64,000 nucleotides of DNA from Herbiconiux daphne. GTDB taxonomy: Bacteria > Actinomycetota > Actinomycetes > Actinomycetales > Microbacteriaceae. This document shows, piece after piece, positions 9,112 to 16,923 of this stretch. Position numbers and translations under genes: made by a program. The DNA is taken from assembly GCF_024979295.1 (NCBI RefSeq), contig NZ_JANLCJ010000007.1:1-64000 (forward strand), in the 5' to 3' direction. The notes under the pieces are model-generated. The model was not told where the DNA came from. It did not search any database and worked only from the letters and a program-made list of their open reading frames with translations. The first letter of the stretch is position 1. Every line of letters starts with the position of its first letter.

Positions 9112-10683
9112 TCAGTTCGTGCAGTCGGGATCGCTCGAGGGCACGGTTCCGTCGAGGAAGTAGGCATCCACCACGTCGGCCACGCAGTTCGACGAGTTGT
9201 AGGCCGTGTGCCCCTCGCCCTCGAAGGTGACGAGGTGGCCGTTCTCGAGCTGCGCGGCGAGCGCCTGCGCCCACTTGTAGGGCGTCGCCGGGTCGCCGGT
9301 GGTGCCGACGACGAGGATCGGGTCGGATCCGGCGGCGGTCACCGGCGCCGGCACCCGCTTGCTCGGGTAGGGCCACTGGGCGCAGGCGATGTCGCCGTAG
9401 GTCCAATAGGGCCCGACGGTCGGCGAGGCGGCGATCAAGTCGGCGTTCTGCTTCGCGATGACCGCCGGATCGGTGGTGGCCGGGTAGTCGGCGCACGAGA
9501 TGGCGTTGAACGACTCGATCAGGTTGTCGGCGTAGGTGCCGTCGGAATTGCGGCTGTTGTAGGCATCCGCCAGCTGGAAGGCGAAGTCGGCCTGACCGTC
9601 TTCGACCGACGAGAACAGATCGTCGAGGTAGGGCCAGTTGCCCTCGTTGTAGAGCGGGTAGAAGATCGCCGTCAGCAGGTTCGACGAACCGAGCTCGCGG
9701 CCGTCGCTCGCCCGGATGGGGCTCTGGTCGACCTGGGCGAGCAGCTGCTGGATGCGCGTGAGGGCGTCGTCGGCCGACCCGTCGAACCAGCAGTCGGAGC
9801 CGTTCACGCAGGCGGTGAGGTAGTTCTTCAGCGCGTTCTCGAAGCCGGCCGCCTGCGAGATGGAGATGTCGAATCCGCTCGACGCGGGGTCTTCGGCACC
9901 GTCGAGCACCATGCGGCCGACCTTGTCGGGGAAGTTCTCGGCATAGGCGGCGCCGAGGAACGTGCCGTAGGAATAGCCGAGGTAGTTGAGCTTCGGGTCG
10001 CCCACCACCGAGCGCAGCATGTCGAGGTCGTGGGTGGTGCTGTCGGTGTCGATGAACTCGAGCAGCGGACCCGTGTTCTCGGCGCACTTGTCGGCGAAGT
10101 CTTTCGCGGCCTTCGTGTAGGCGTCGATCCACTCCTGCGAACCCCGCTCGCCCGGGATGATGTCGTAGAGGTAGGCGTCGCGCTCGGCATCGGTGAGGCA
10201 GTGCACGGCGTCGGAGTGGCCGGTGCCACGGGGGTCGTAGCCGATCAGGTCATAGGACGACTGCAGCGACGGATGCGCCGCGAAGTCGGCCGACTGCTGC
10301 ACGAAGTCATAGGCCGAACCGCCGGGGCCACCCGGGTTCACGAACAGCGACCCGAGCTTCGTGCCGCCGGAGGCCGGCTTCTTGATGAGAGCGAGGGTGA
10401 CCGTGTCGCCGCCGGGGTTCGACCAGTCGAGCGGGGCGGTCGCGTCGGCGCACAGGAACGGGCCGCCGCACGACTCCCAGTCGAGCACCTGGCCGTAGAA
10501 CGGCTGCAGGTCGGCGGGAACGTCTTCGCCGGTCGGCGTCGAGGTGGCGGGCGCCGAGGTGGCCCCGCCGAAGCCGTTCTGCGCGCCGGTGAACCAGGTG
10601 GTGCACCCCGAGAGGGCGAGCAGCGCGACGGCGGCGATCGTCAGCGCGGTCAGGGCCCGCCTCGCGGGGGTGCGTCGACTCAC
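9112..10683 (-). CDS. Secreted lipoprotein alpha/beta-hydrolase, tripeptidyl aminopeptidase-like (S33)
   Basis: A 523-residue exported hydrolase. The signal peptide ends in a lipobox (LALSGC), so it should be anchored outside the membrane. The fold motifs are NPGGPGGSAYDF (oxyanion hole), GYSYGT (nucleophile Ser), TTGDPATP (acid) and GEGHTAY (His). Cysteine pairs such as CGGPFLC and the C-terminal CTN are typical of the TAP-like family with its C-terminal TAP domain. Likely role: release of short peptides from the N terminus of extracellular proteins. The gene overlaps holB by 4 bases (ATGA), an actinobacterial arrangement seen elsewhere. Confidence 0.88.
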   Translation of the reverse strand: MSRRTPARRALTALTIAAVALLALSGCTTWFTGAQNGFGGATSAPATSTPTGEDVPADLQPFYGQVLDWESCGGPFLCADATAPLDWSNPGGDTVTLALIKKPASGGTKLGSLFVNPGGPGGSAYDFVQQSADFAAHPSLQSSYDLIGYDPRGTGHSDAVHCLTDAERDAYLYDIIPGERGSQEWIDAYTKAAKDFADKCAENTGPLLEFIDTDSTTHDLDMLRSVVGDPKLNYLGYSYGTFLGAAYAENFPDKVGRMVLDGAEDPASSGFDISISQAAGFENALKNYLTACVNGSDCWFDGSADDALTRIQQLLAQVDQSPIRASDGRELGSSNLLTAIFYPLYNEGNWPYLDDLFSSVEDGQADFAFQLADAYNSRNSDGTYADNLIESFNAISCADYPATTDPAVIAKQNADLIAASPTVGPYWTYGDIACAQWPYPSKRVPAPVTAAGSDPILVVGTTGDPATPYKWAQALAAQLENGHLVTFEGEGHTAYNSSNCVADVVDAYFLDGTVPSSDPDCTN

Positions 10684-11909
10684 TGGGGAACCTTTCGTGA
10701 TGCGGAACGGCCGGCCTCGGCGACCGTGACGAGCATGGCCTCGAGGGCGAGGGCCGGGGCAACGTTAGCCGCAATCCTGCGACGGGCGTCGGCGATGGCA
10801 TCCATCGCCGCGAGGGTCGATGACGAATCGTTATTCTCGGCCGCGCGACGCACGTCGGCCGCGATGGCCTCGTTGACGAGTTCGACACGGGCGCCGAGTT
10901 GCACGAGCACGATGTCGCGGAAGAGCGAGAGCAGGTCGGTCAGGATGCGGTCGATGCCGTCGCGCAGGCTTCGGGTGGCCCGGCGCTTCTGGTCGTCTTC
11001 GAGCGCCTTGATCTGCGACCGCAGGCCCGGCGGGATGGCCTGGCCGGGCTCGACACCGAGCGACCGGAGCGCGGCGGCGCGCTCCTCGGCGTCGCGCTCC
11101 TCGGTGATGGCCTGGGCGTCGGCGCCCGCGATGTCGAGCAGTCGGGCGGCGCCGCGCACCGCGTCGCCCACCGACGACACCGAGAGTGCGAGCTCGATCG
11201 TCTCGGCACGCCGGGCCCGCGCCTCGTCGTTGGTGGCAAGGCGGTGGGCCATGCCGATGTGGCTCTGCGACTCACGGGCGGCGCGCTCGGCGAGCGCGTG
11301 GTCGACGCCGTCGCGCTTCATGATCAAGGCGGCCACGTCGTCGGTGCTCGGCACCCGAAGGCGCACCGAGCGCACGCGGGAGCGGATGGTGGGCAGCAGG
11401 TCGGCCTCGCTGGGCGCGCAGAGAATCCACACCGTGCGCTCGGGCGGCTCTTCGAGCGCCTTGAGCAGCACGTTGGAGGTGCGCTCCGCCATGCGGTCGG
11501 CGTCTTCGATCACCACCACGCGGTAGCGGGCGACCGAGGGCGAGAACTGCGACGCCGACACCAGGCGGCGCACCTCGTCGATCGAGATGATGACCCGGTC
11601 GGTGGCCAGGATGGCGAGGTCGGGGTGGGTGCGGGCCGCCACCTGGCGGCAGTCGGAGCAGACTCCGCAGCCGCCGTTGCGGCACAGCAGCGCCGAGGCG
11701 AACGCATAGGCGAGGTTCGAGCGACCCGACCCGGGAGGCCCGGTGATGAGCCAGGAGTGGGTCATCGAGTCGGGCGCGGTGGGCGCGGCATCCGTGGCGG
11801 CGAGGGCCTCGCGGGCGGCGGCGCTCGAGGGGAGCGTGGAGCTCTCGGCGGCAGCACGGAACACCTCGATGGCGGCCGGCTGGCCGGTGAGGTCGTCCCA
11901 GACGGTCAT
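10680..11909 (-). CDS. holB: DNA polymerase III subunit delta'
   Basis: A clamp-loader AAA+ subunit of 409 residues. It works with gamma/tau and delta to load the sliding clamp. Walker A-like ITGPPGSGRSNLA is followed by the zinc-binding cysteines of CRNGGCGVCSDC. VVIEDADRM is the Walker B region, with Asp-Ala-Asp in place of DExx, and the sensor stretch lies in ALEEPPERTVW. The gene lies 113 bp downstream of tmk on the same strand, the usual actinobacterial order. The C-terminal third is the collar domain. Confidence 0.92.
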   Translation of the reverse strand: MTVWDDLTGQPAAIEVFRAAAESSTLPSSAAAREALAATDAAPTAPDSMTHSWLITGPPGSGRSNLAYAFASALLCRNGGCGVCSDCRQVAARTHPDLAILATDRVIISIDEVRRLVSASQFSPSVARYRVVVIEDADRMAERTSNVLLKALEEPPERTVWILCAPSEADLLPTIRSRVRSVRLRVPSTDDVAALIMKRDGVDHALAERAARESQSHIGMAHRLATNDEARARRAETIELALSVSSVGDAVRGAARLLDIAGADAQAITEERDAEERAAALRSLGVEPGQAIPPGLRSQIKALEDDQKRRATRSLRDGIDRILTDLLSLFRDIVLVQLGARVELVNEAIAADVRRAAENNDSSSTLAAMDAIADARRRIAANVAPALALEAMLVTVAEAGRSASRKVPQ

Positions 11910-12022
11910 GGTGTCAATCTATCGGCAGGTTCTGACAGCGGGCTCTGACAGTGGGCCATGGCGGTGGGCTCTGGCGGTTGGCGCTGGCCGGGGCTCTGTC
12001 AGTGGGCGTGACGGTCGAGCGG

Positions 12023-12658
12023 TCAGGGGGTCTCGGATGCCGCGACGAAGGCCTCGACGCGGCCCCTCACGATCGCGGCGATCTGATCGGGCGGCAGAGC
12101 CGCGTCGACCACGAGAAAGCGCTGCGGTTCGCGCTCGGCGAGGTCGAGGTAGGCCTGCCGCACCCGGCGGTGGAAGTCGCTCTTCTCGGCCTCGAGTCGG
12201 TCGAACCGCTTGTTGGCGCTGTCGAGGCGGGCACGCGCGAGGTCTTCGTCGAGGTCGAGCAGGATCGTGATGTCGGGCAGCAGGCCCTCGGCCGCCCAGA
12301 GCGACAGCCGCCGCACCTCGTCGGCGTCGAGCACGCGCCCGGCGCCCTGGTAGGCGACGGAGGAATCGAGGTAGCGGTCTTGCACCACCACGTCTCCGCG
12401 CTCGAGGGCGGGGCGCACCTTCGTGGCGATGTGCTGGGCGCGATCGGCGGCATAGAGCAGCGCTTCGGCCCGCGGCGAGATGTGCCCGCGGCTGTGCAGC
12501 ACGATCTCGCGCACCTCGTTGCCGAAGTCGGTTCCCCCGGGTTCGCGGGTGCGCACGACCGTGCGGCCGGCCTCGGTCAGCCACTCCTCGAGCTTCTCGG
12601 CCTGTGTGGACTTTCCGGACCCGTCGCCGCCTTCGAGCGTGATGAACACGCCTCTCAC
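12023..12658 (-). CDS. tmk: Thymidylate kinase
   Basis: Phosphorylates dTMP to dTDP. The P-loop EGGDGSGKSTQAE, the thymidine-binding REPGGT, and DRYLDSSVAYQG with the conserved Arg are all present. At 211 residues it is standard length. It starts inside the last codons of topA (ATGA, 12655-12658), so the two are translationally coupled; holB follows after 113 bp. That gap has two imperfect copies of GGGCTCTGACAGTGGGC and nothing else I can identify. Confidence 0.94.
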   Translation of the reverse strand: MRGVFITLEGGDGSGKSTQAEKLEEWLTEAGRTVVRTREPGGTDFGNEVREIVLHSRGHISPRAEALLYAADRAQHIATKVRPALERGDVVVQDRYLDSSVAYQGAGRVLDADEVRRLSLWAAEGLLPDITILLDLDEDLARARLDSANKRFDRLEAEKSDFHRRVRQAYLDLAEREPQRFLVVDAALPPDQIAAIVRGRVEAFVAASETP

Positions 12659-15483
12659 TTCTTCGGAGCGGCCTTCCGTGCGGGCGCCTTGCGGGCCGCG
12701 GGCTTCTTGGCCGCGGTCGCGGTCTTCGCCTTCGGCTTCGCGGGGCCCTTCGCGCGCTTGTCGGCGAGCAACTGCACGGCGCGCTCGAAGTCGACCTCCT
12801 CGACGGTCTCGCCGCGAGGGATGGTGGCGTTCGTGACGCCGTCGGTGACGTAGGGGCCGAACCGGCCGTCTTTCACCCGGATCGGCTTGCCGCTCTCGGG
12901 GTCGGCCTCGAACTCCTTCAGGGCCGACGACGCGCGGCGGGCTCCGTATTTCGGCTGCGCGAACAGCTCGAGCGCACCAGGCAGGTCGATCTCGAAGATG
13001 AGGTCTTCGTTCTCGAGCGACCGGGTGTCGGTGCCCTTCTTGAGGTAGGGGCCGAACTTGCCGCCCTGGGCCGTGATCGGCTCACCCGACTCGGGGTCGT
13101 CGCCCACCACGCGCGGCAGGTCGAGCAGCCGCAGAGCGGTGTCGAGGTCGATGGTCGCGAGATCCATCGACTTGAACAGCGACGCCGTGCGCGGCTTGGC
13201 GGCCGCGGCCTTCTTGGCCGCCGGCTTCTTGGCGGGAGCCTTCTTGGCGGGGGCCGCGGTGTCGGGCGTGGCGGCATCCGTCGTCGTGGCTGCAGCGGCG
13301 GCGGCCGGGGCTGCCGGGGCCGCCGCGGCGGACTCCTCGGGCACGACCGGGTCGAGCTCGGTCACGTAGGGGCCGAATCGACCGTCTTTCGCCACGATCT
13401 CTTTGCCGTTGGCCGGGTTGATGCCCACGACCCGGTCGGTCACGACCGGGGCGTCGACGAGTTCGCGGGCCTTCTCGGCCGTCAGCTCGTCGGGAGCGAG
13501 GTCTTGCGGCAGGTTGACGCGGCGCGGCGGCGCGTCGAGGTCGCCCGACGGGTCGAGCACCTCGAGGTAGGGGCCGTATTTGCCGATGCGCAGGGTGATG
13601 TCGTCGGTGATCGCCACCGAGTTGATGGCGCGCGCGTCGATCTCGCCGAGGTTGTCGATCACGGTGCGCAGGCCCGGGTGACCCTCGCTGCCGAAGTAGA
13701 ACCCGTTGAGCCAGTCGACGCGGTCTTCTTCGCCGTCGGCGATCTTGTCGAGGTCGGCCTCGAGAGCGGCGGTGAAGTCGTAGTCGACGAGGTCGGCGAA
13801 GAAGTCTTCGAGCAGCCGCACCACCGAGAACGCCGTCCAGCTCGGAACCAAAGCCTGGCCCCGCGGCGTGACGTAGCCGCGATCGATGATGGTGGAGATG
13901 ATCGACGCGTAGGTCGACGGGCGGCCGATGCCGAGCTCGTCGAGCGCCTTCACCAGGCTCGCCTCGGTGTAACGCGGCGGCGGCGTGGTGTCGTGGCCGG
14001 CGGCGTCGACGTCGATGGCGGCGAGCTGCTGGCCCTCTTTGAGCGGGGGCAGCTTGGCCTCGGCGGGCTCGCCCGACGCGTTGCGCTCTTCGTCACGGCC
14101 CTCTTCGTAGGCCAGCATGAAGCCTCGGAACGTGATGACGGTTCCGGATGCCGAGAACTCGGCGGTCGTCTCGCCGCCCAGTTCTTCGACCGTCACCGGG
14201 CCGGCGGCAATGGTGACCGACGCCGTCGAGCCCTTCGCGTCGGCCATCTGCGACGCGACCGTGCGCTTCCAGATGAGTTCGTAGAGCCGGAAGTCGTTGC
14301 CGCGCAGCACCGACGACAGCTCGGCGGGCGTCTTGAACACCTCGCCGGCCGGCCGGATGGCCTCGTGCGCCTCTTGGGCGTTCTTGCTCTTGCCCGAGTA
14401 GAGGCGCGGCTTGTCGGGAATCGTCTCGGCACCGTAGAGCTTGGTGGCCTGGTTGCGCGCCGCGGTGATCGCCTGCTGCGACAACGACGGGGAGTCGGTT
14501 CGCATGTAGGTGATGTAGCCGTTCTCATAGAGCGACTGGGCCACGCTCATGGTCTGGCGGGCCGAGAAGCGCAGCTTGCGCGAGGCCTCCTGCTGCAGCG
14601 TGGAGGTGGTGAAGGGAGCGGCGGGGCGGCGGGTGTAGGGCTTGGATTCCACACCGGTGACCCGGATGGCGACATCCGGTGCCTCGAGAGCCGCCGACAG
14701 GGCGGTGGCGGCGGCTTCGCCGAGCGCCACGGCTTTGCCCTTGAGCGAGCCGGATTCGTCGTAGTCGCGACCCGACGCGACGCGCTCGCCGTTCAGGCGC
14801 ACCAGTCGGGCGTCGAAGGCGTCGACCTCGGGGGCGGCCTTGTCGGGGGCGAGGCGGGCCGTGAGGTCCCAGTAGTTCGCGCTCGTGAAGGCGAGGCGTT
14901 CGCGCTCGCGGTCGACGACGAGGCGAGTGGCGGCCGACTGCACGCGGCCGGCGGAGAGGCCGGGGCCGACCTTGCGCCAGAGCACGGGAGAGACCTCGTA
15001 GCCGTAGAGGCGGTCGAGGATGCGTCGGGTCTCCTGGGCGTCCACGAGGGCGTCGTCGATCTGCCGGGTGTTGTCGCGGGCCTGTTCGATGGCCTCGCGG
15101 GTGATCTCGTGGAACACCATGCGGTGCACGGGAACCTTGGGCTTCAGCACCTGCAGCAGGTGCCAGGCGATGGCCTCGCCTTCGCGGTCTTCATCAGTTG
15201 CGAGGTAGAGCTCGTCGGCGCCGGCGAGGGCTTTCTTCAGGTCGGCGACCGTCTTCTTCTTCGCGTCGGACACCACGTAGTAGGGCTCGAACTTGTTCTC
15301 GACGTCGACCGAGAACTTGCCGAGCGAGCCCTTCTTGAGCTCGGCAGGCAGGTTCTTGGGTTCGACCAGGTCACGGATGTGGCCGACCGAAGCCATCACG
15401 TCGAAGCCGTCACCCAGATATTGGGCGATCGACTTGACCTTCGTCGGTGACTCGACGATGACGAGCTTTCTCGGGCCTGGCAA
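12655..15483 (-). CDS. topA: DNA topoisomerase I
   Basis: Type IA topoisomerase of 942 residues that relaxes negative supercoils. The Toprim domain starts with VIVESPTKVKSIAQYL and contains TDEDREGEAIAWHL, the acidic metal site. The active Tyr lies in GYITYMRTDSPS. In place of zinc fingers there are repeated TopA_C beta modules (KDGRFGPYVTELDP, QGGKFGPYLKKGTD, KDGRFGPYVTDGV), as in mycobacterial TopA. The protein ends in a Lys/Ala-rich tail that should bind DNA non-specifically, and a second Ala/Lys-rich linker lies between modules. Translation starts at TTG 15483, with AAGGAGA 4-5 nt upstream. Confidence 0.96.
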   Translation of the reverse strand: MPGPRKLVIVESPTKVKSIAQYLGDGFDVMASVGHIRDLVEPKNLPAELKKGSLGKFSVDVENKFEPYYVVSDAKKKTVADLKKALAGADELYLATDEDREGEAIAWHLLQVLKPKVPVHRMVFHEITREAIEQARDNTRQIDDALVDAQETRRILDRLYGYEVSPVLWRKVGPGLSAGRVQSAATRLVVDRERERLAFTSANYWDLTARLAPDKAAPEVDAFDARLVRLNGERVASGRDYDESGSLKGKAVALGEAAATALSAALEAPDVAIRVTGVESKPYTRRPAAPFTTSTLQQEASRKLRFSARQTMSVAQSLYENGYITYMRTDSPSLSQQAITAARNQATKLYGAETIPDKPRLYSGKSKNAQEAHEAIRPAGEVFKTPAELSSVLRGNDFRLYELIWKRTVASQMADAKGSTASVTIAAGPVTVEELGGETTAEFSASGTVITFRGFMLAYEEGRDEERNASGEPAEAKLPPLKEGQQLAAIDVDAAGHDTTPPPRYTEASLVKALDELGIGRPSTYASIISTIIDRGYVTPRGQALVPSWTAFSVVRLLEDFFADLVDYDFTAALEADLDKIADGEEDRVDWLNGFYFGSEGHPGLRTVIDNLGEIDARAINSVAITDDITLRIGKYGPYLEVLDPSGDLDAPPRRVNLPQDLAPDELTAEKARELVDAPVVTDRVVGINPANGKEIVAKDGRFGPYVTELDPVVPEESAAAAPAAPAAAAAATTTDAATPDTAAPAKKAPAKKPAAKKAAAAKPRTASLFKSMDLATIDLDTALRLLDLPRVVGDDPESGEPITAQGGKFGPYLKKGTDTRSLENEDLIFEIDLPGALELFAQPKYGARRASSALKEFEADPESGKPIRVKDGRFGPYVTDGVTNATIPRGETVEEVDFERAVQLLADKRAKGPAKPKAKTATAAKKPAARKAPARKAAPKK

Positions 15484-16346
15484 CTGTTCTCCTTATATAT
15501 GCAACGCGTCGGCAGAGAGCGATTCCGGGGTGGATGATGCGCCGTTCCGGCCGATGGCGGACACGCTGGTCCGTCAGGCACACCATACACACCCCCCACG
15601 GGTAGCTGCCTAATCAGGGCGTTCGCCGTGGAAGAAATCGCTCGCATTGCGCCGTGGGCGTATGGGGGGACAATGGGTGTGACCACTTCAACGGAGAGGG
15701 CCTGAGCAGTATGGCAGCGATCGAGAACGGCAGTTACACCGCCAAGTTCACCGACGGACCACTCGAAGGAAAGACCATCCGCACCGACTTCACCGATTCG
15801 GGCGAGCCGCAGGCTCGGCTCACGATTCCGGTGCAGGCGACCGCGAAACACTATCTCTACCGACGCGCGTCGGGCCTGGAGTTCGCCGACTCGGAGCGAC
15901 CCAGCGCTGTCGACTACCGCTACGTGCAGGCCATCGTCGACTGACGTTCCTCCCGCGGCGGCGGAGCCCGCCGGCGGCCCGGCGCGCGCGGTCGCGCTGA
16001 TCGTGACGCCGAGCACGGTGCTCTCGGCAACGACGGTCGCCGCTCCACCGGCATCGACGTCGCACGACGCGATTCTCGCGCCGAGCTGACCGCCGACGGC
16101 CGAAGCGTTGTCGCAGGGCGCCCCGGCGACCCGGCCCGAGGCGGTGTCGGCCGCGGCGAGGGCCGCGGAATCGGCGGCACCTCGCAACTCCTGCCGGGCG
16201 GCGAGTGCACCGCCGATCGGAGCGCACGCGCACAGCAGGGTGCAGAGTGCGACGATCACCCCGATGCCGGCGACTCCCCCACCGCCGTCATCAGTCTGGG
16301 TGAGCCGGCGCAGCCGCGCGCCCAGCCGGCCTGTCGACGGTGTCAT
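15396..16346 (-). CDS. TadE-like secretion-neighbourhood protein with unexplained read-through
   Basis: The first 110 or so residues match the small second TadE-like protein of actinobacterial Tad loci (helicase/secretion-neighbourhood TadE-like family). They contain GVAGIGVIVALCTLLCACAPIGGALAARQELRGAADSAALAAAD in family style, a membrane segment followed by the RxxADSAALAAA pattern. Start ATG 16346 overlaps the TadE stop (ATGA). Family members end near the VTISATARAG stretch, but here no stop follows. The frame runs about 200 codons further, antisense to the 77-residue gene and over the first 88 bases of topA, ending at 15396. The tail has no family match. Either the native stop was lost or a base is missing near 15940-15960; another frame would stop at 15920. 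Confidence 0.6.
   Translation of the reverse strand: MTPSTGRLGARLRRLTQTDDGGGGVAGIGVIVALCTLLCACAPIGGALAARQELRGAADSAALAAADTASGRVAGAPCDNASAVGGQLGARIASCDVDAGGAATVVAESTVLGVTISATARAGPPAGSAAAGGTSVDDGLHVAVVDSAGSLRVGELQARRASVEIVFRGRLHRNREPSLRLARIGEVGADGLSFEWSVGELGGVTAVLDRCHTAQALSVEVVTPIVPPYAHGAMRAISSTANALIRQLPVGGVYGVPDGPACPPSAGTAHHPPRNRSLPTRCIYKENSCQARESSSSSSHRRRSSRSPNIWVTAST
15711..15944 (+). CDS. Small conserved-looking protein of unknown function
   Basis: A 77-residue acidic protein. The start ATG 15711 has GGAGAGGG about 11 nt upstream; an earlier in-frame start at 15654 lacks support. The sequence starts MAAIENGSYTAKF and has LTIPVQATAKHYLYRR. It looks like a small soluble beta protein. Codon use is typical of real genes here (GC-rich third positions). 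Most of it is antisense to the read-through tail of the TadE-like gene, so the two compete as interpretations; I favour this one as real. It is divergent from topA (227 bp apart). Confidence 0.6.
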   Translation: MAAIENGSYTAKFTDGPLEGKTIRTDFTDSGEPQARLTIPVQATAKHYLYRRASGLEFADSERPSAVDYRYVQAIVD

Positions 16347-16810
16347 GGTGACGGCGTCTGCGTGTCGTCGAGCGCGCATCCGGTGCCCGAGAAGTCGAAC
16401 AGCGCACCCAAGAGGTCGGAACCGGCAGAGGCGCGGGCCGTGACGCACACGAGCGCACCCGGATGGGACACGCTCATCGACGCGCCCGCCTGCGCCTGGG
16501 CCACCCGCGCCGACGCGGCGCCCGCCGGGTCGCCCCGGCCGAGCATGCGCGCGGCGTCGGCTGCCCCGTCGGTGAGTCGCACCTGAAGCGCGCCGAGCTG
16601 CACCACGCCGACGCCGATGGCGAGGATCAGCGCGATGGCCGGCAGGATCATCGCGAACTCGGCGGTGACCGACCCCGCTTCCGAGTCGATGGCACCCTCC
16701 GCTGGGGACCGGCCCGCGATCCGCGGCCGGCGCCCCGGTGGATTGAGGATGCCGGACGGAGCACCGACGCTCCCCCGACCCGTCGCGCGCGCCTCAGAGC
16801 GTGAGCGCAC
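16343..16810 (-). CDS. tadE: TadE-family pilus assembly protein
   Basis: Pseudopilin-like membrane protein of the Tad (Flp) pilus. The hallmark lies at SEAGSVTAEFAMILPAI, where the Gly-Ser-Val-Thr-Ala-Glu motif precedes the hydrophobic helix as in TadE/Flp prepilins. The remainder is extracytoplasmic with two Cys residues likely paired. The start is GTG 16810, which overlaps the 3' end of the DUF4244 gene by 17 bases; no later ATG/GTG fits. About 45 residues precede the helix, longer than usual, so the processed start is uncertain. Its upstream partner gene is split by the integrated element, which separates tadE from the tadA-tadBC promoter. Confidence 0.85.
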   Translation of the reverse strand: MRSRSEARATGRGSVGAPSGILNPPGRRPRIAGRSPAEGAIDSEAGSVTAEFAMILPAIALILAIGVGVVQLGALQVRLTDGAADAARMLGRGDPAGAASARVAQAQAGASMSVSHPGALVCVTARASAGSDLLGALFDFSGTGCALDDTQTPSP

Positions 16811-16894
16811 GGTGGATCAGCTCGGTGAGCATGCCCTTGACGTCGTCGCCCCGCAGCACGACGACGAGCAGGCCGGCCAAGCCCACAGCCGCGA
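16794..16894 (-). pseudogene. DUF4244 pilin-like gene, 3' half (cut off by the element)
   Basis: Read on the minus strand, this piece encodes the C-terminal half of a DUF4244 pilin-like protein: AVGLAGLLVVVLRGDDVKG followed by MLTELIHRALTL and a TGA at 16796-16794. It has no start codon of its own. It ends exactly at the GCGA shared with the other junction at 23314. The N-terminal half lies 6.4 kb away. Joined over GCGA, the two make one continuous 79-residue frame. Confidence 0.88.
16891..16894. other. Left attachment junction core (GCGA)
   Basis: GCGA at the left end of the element, preceded by host sequence AAGCCCACAGCC and followed by element sequence CAGTTGTACTG. The inner sequence forms an imperfect dyad with the right inner end when the element is circularised in silico. 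Confidence 0.75.
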
Positions 16895-16923
16895 CAGTTG
16901 TACTGTTAGAGCATAATTAGAGC

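Noticed and set aside
13504..15450. 648-codon plus-strand frame opposite topA
   Set aside because: Antisense to clear topA motifs, no ribosome site and no family match.
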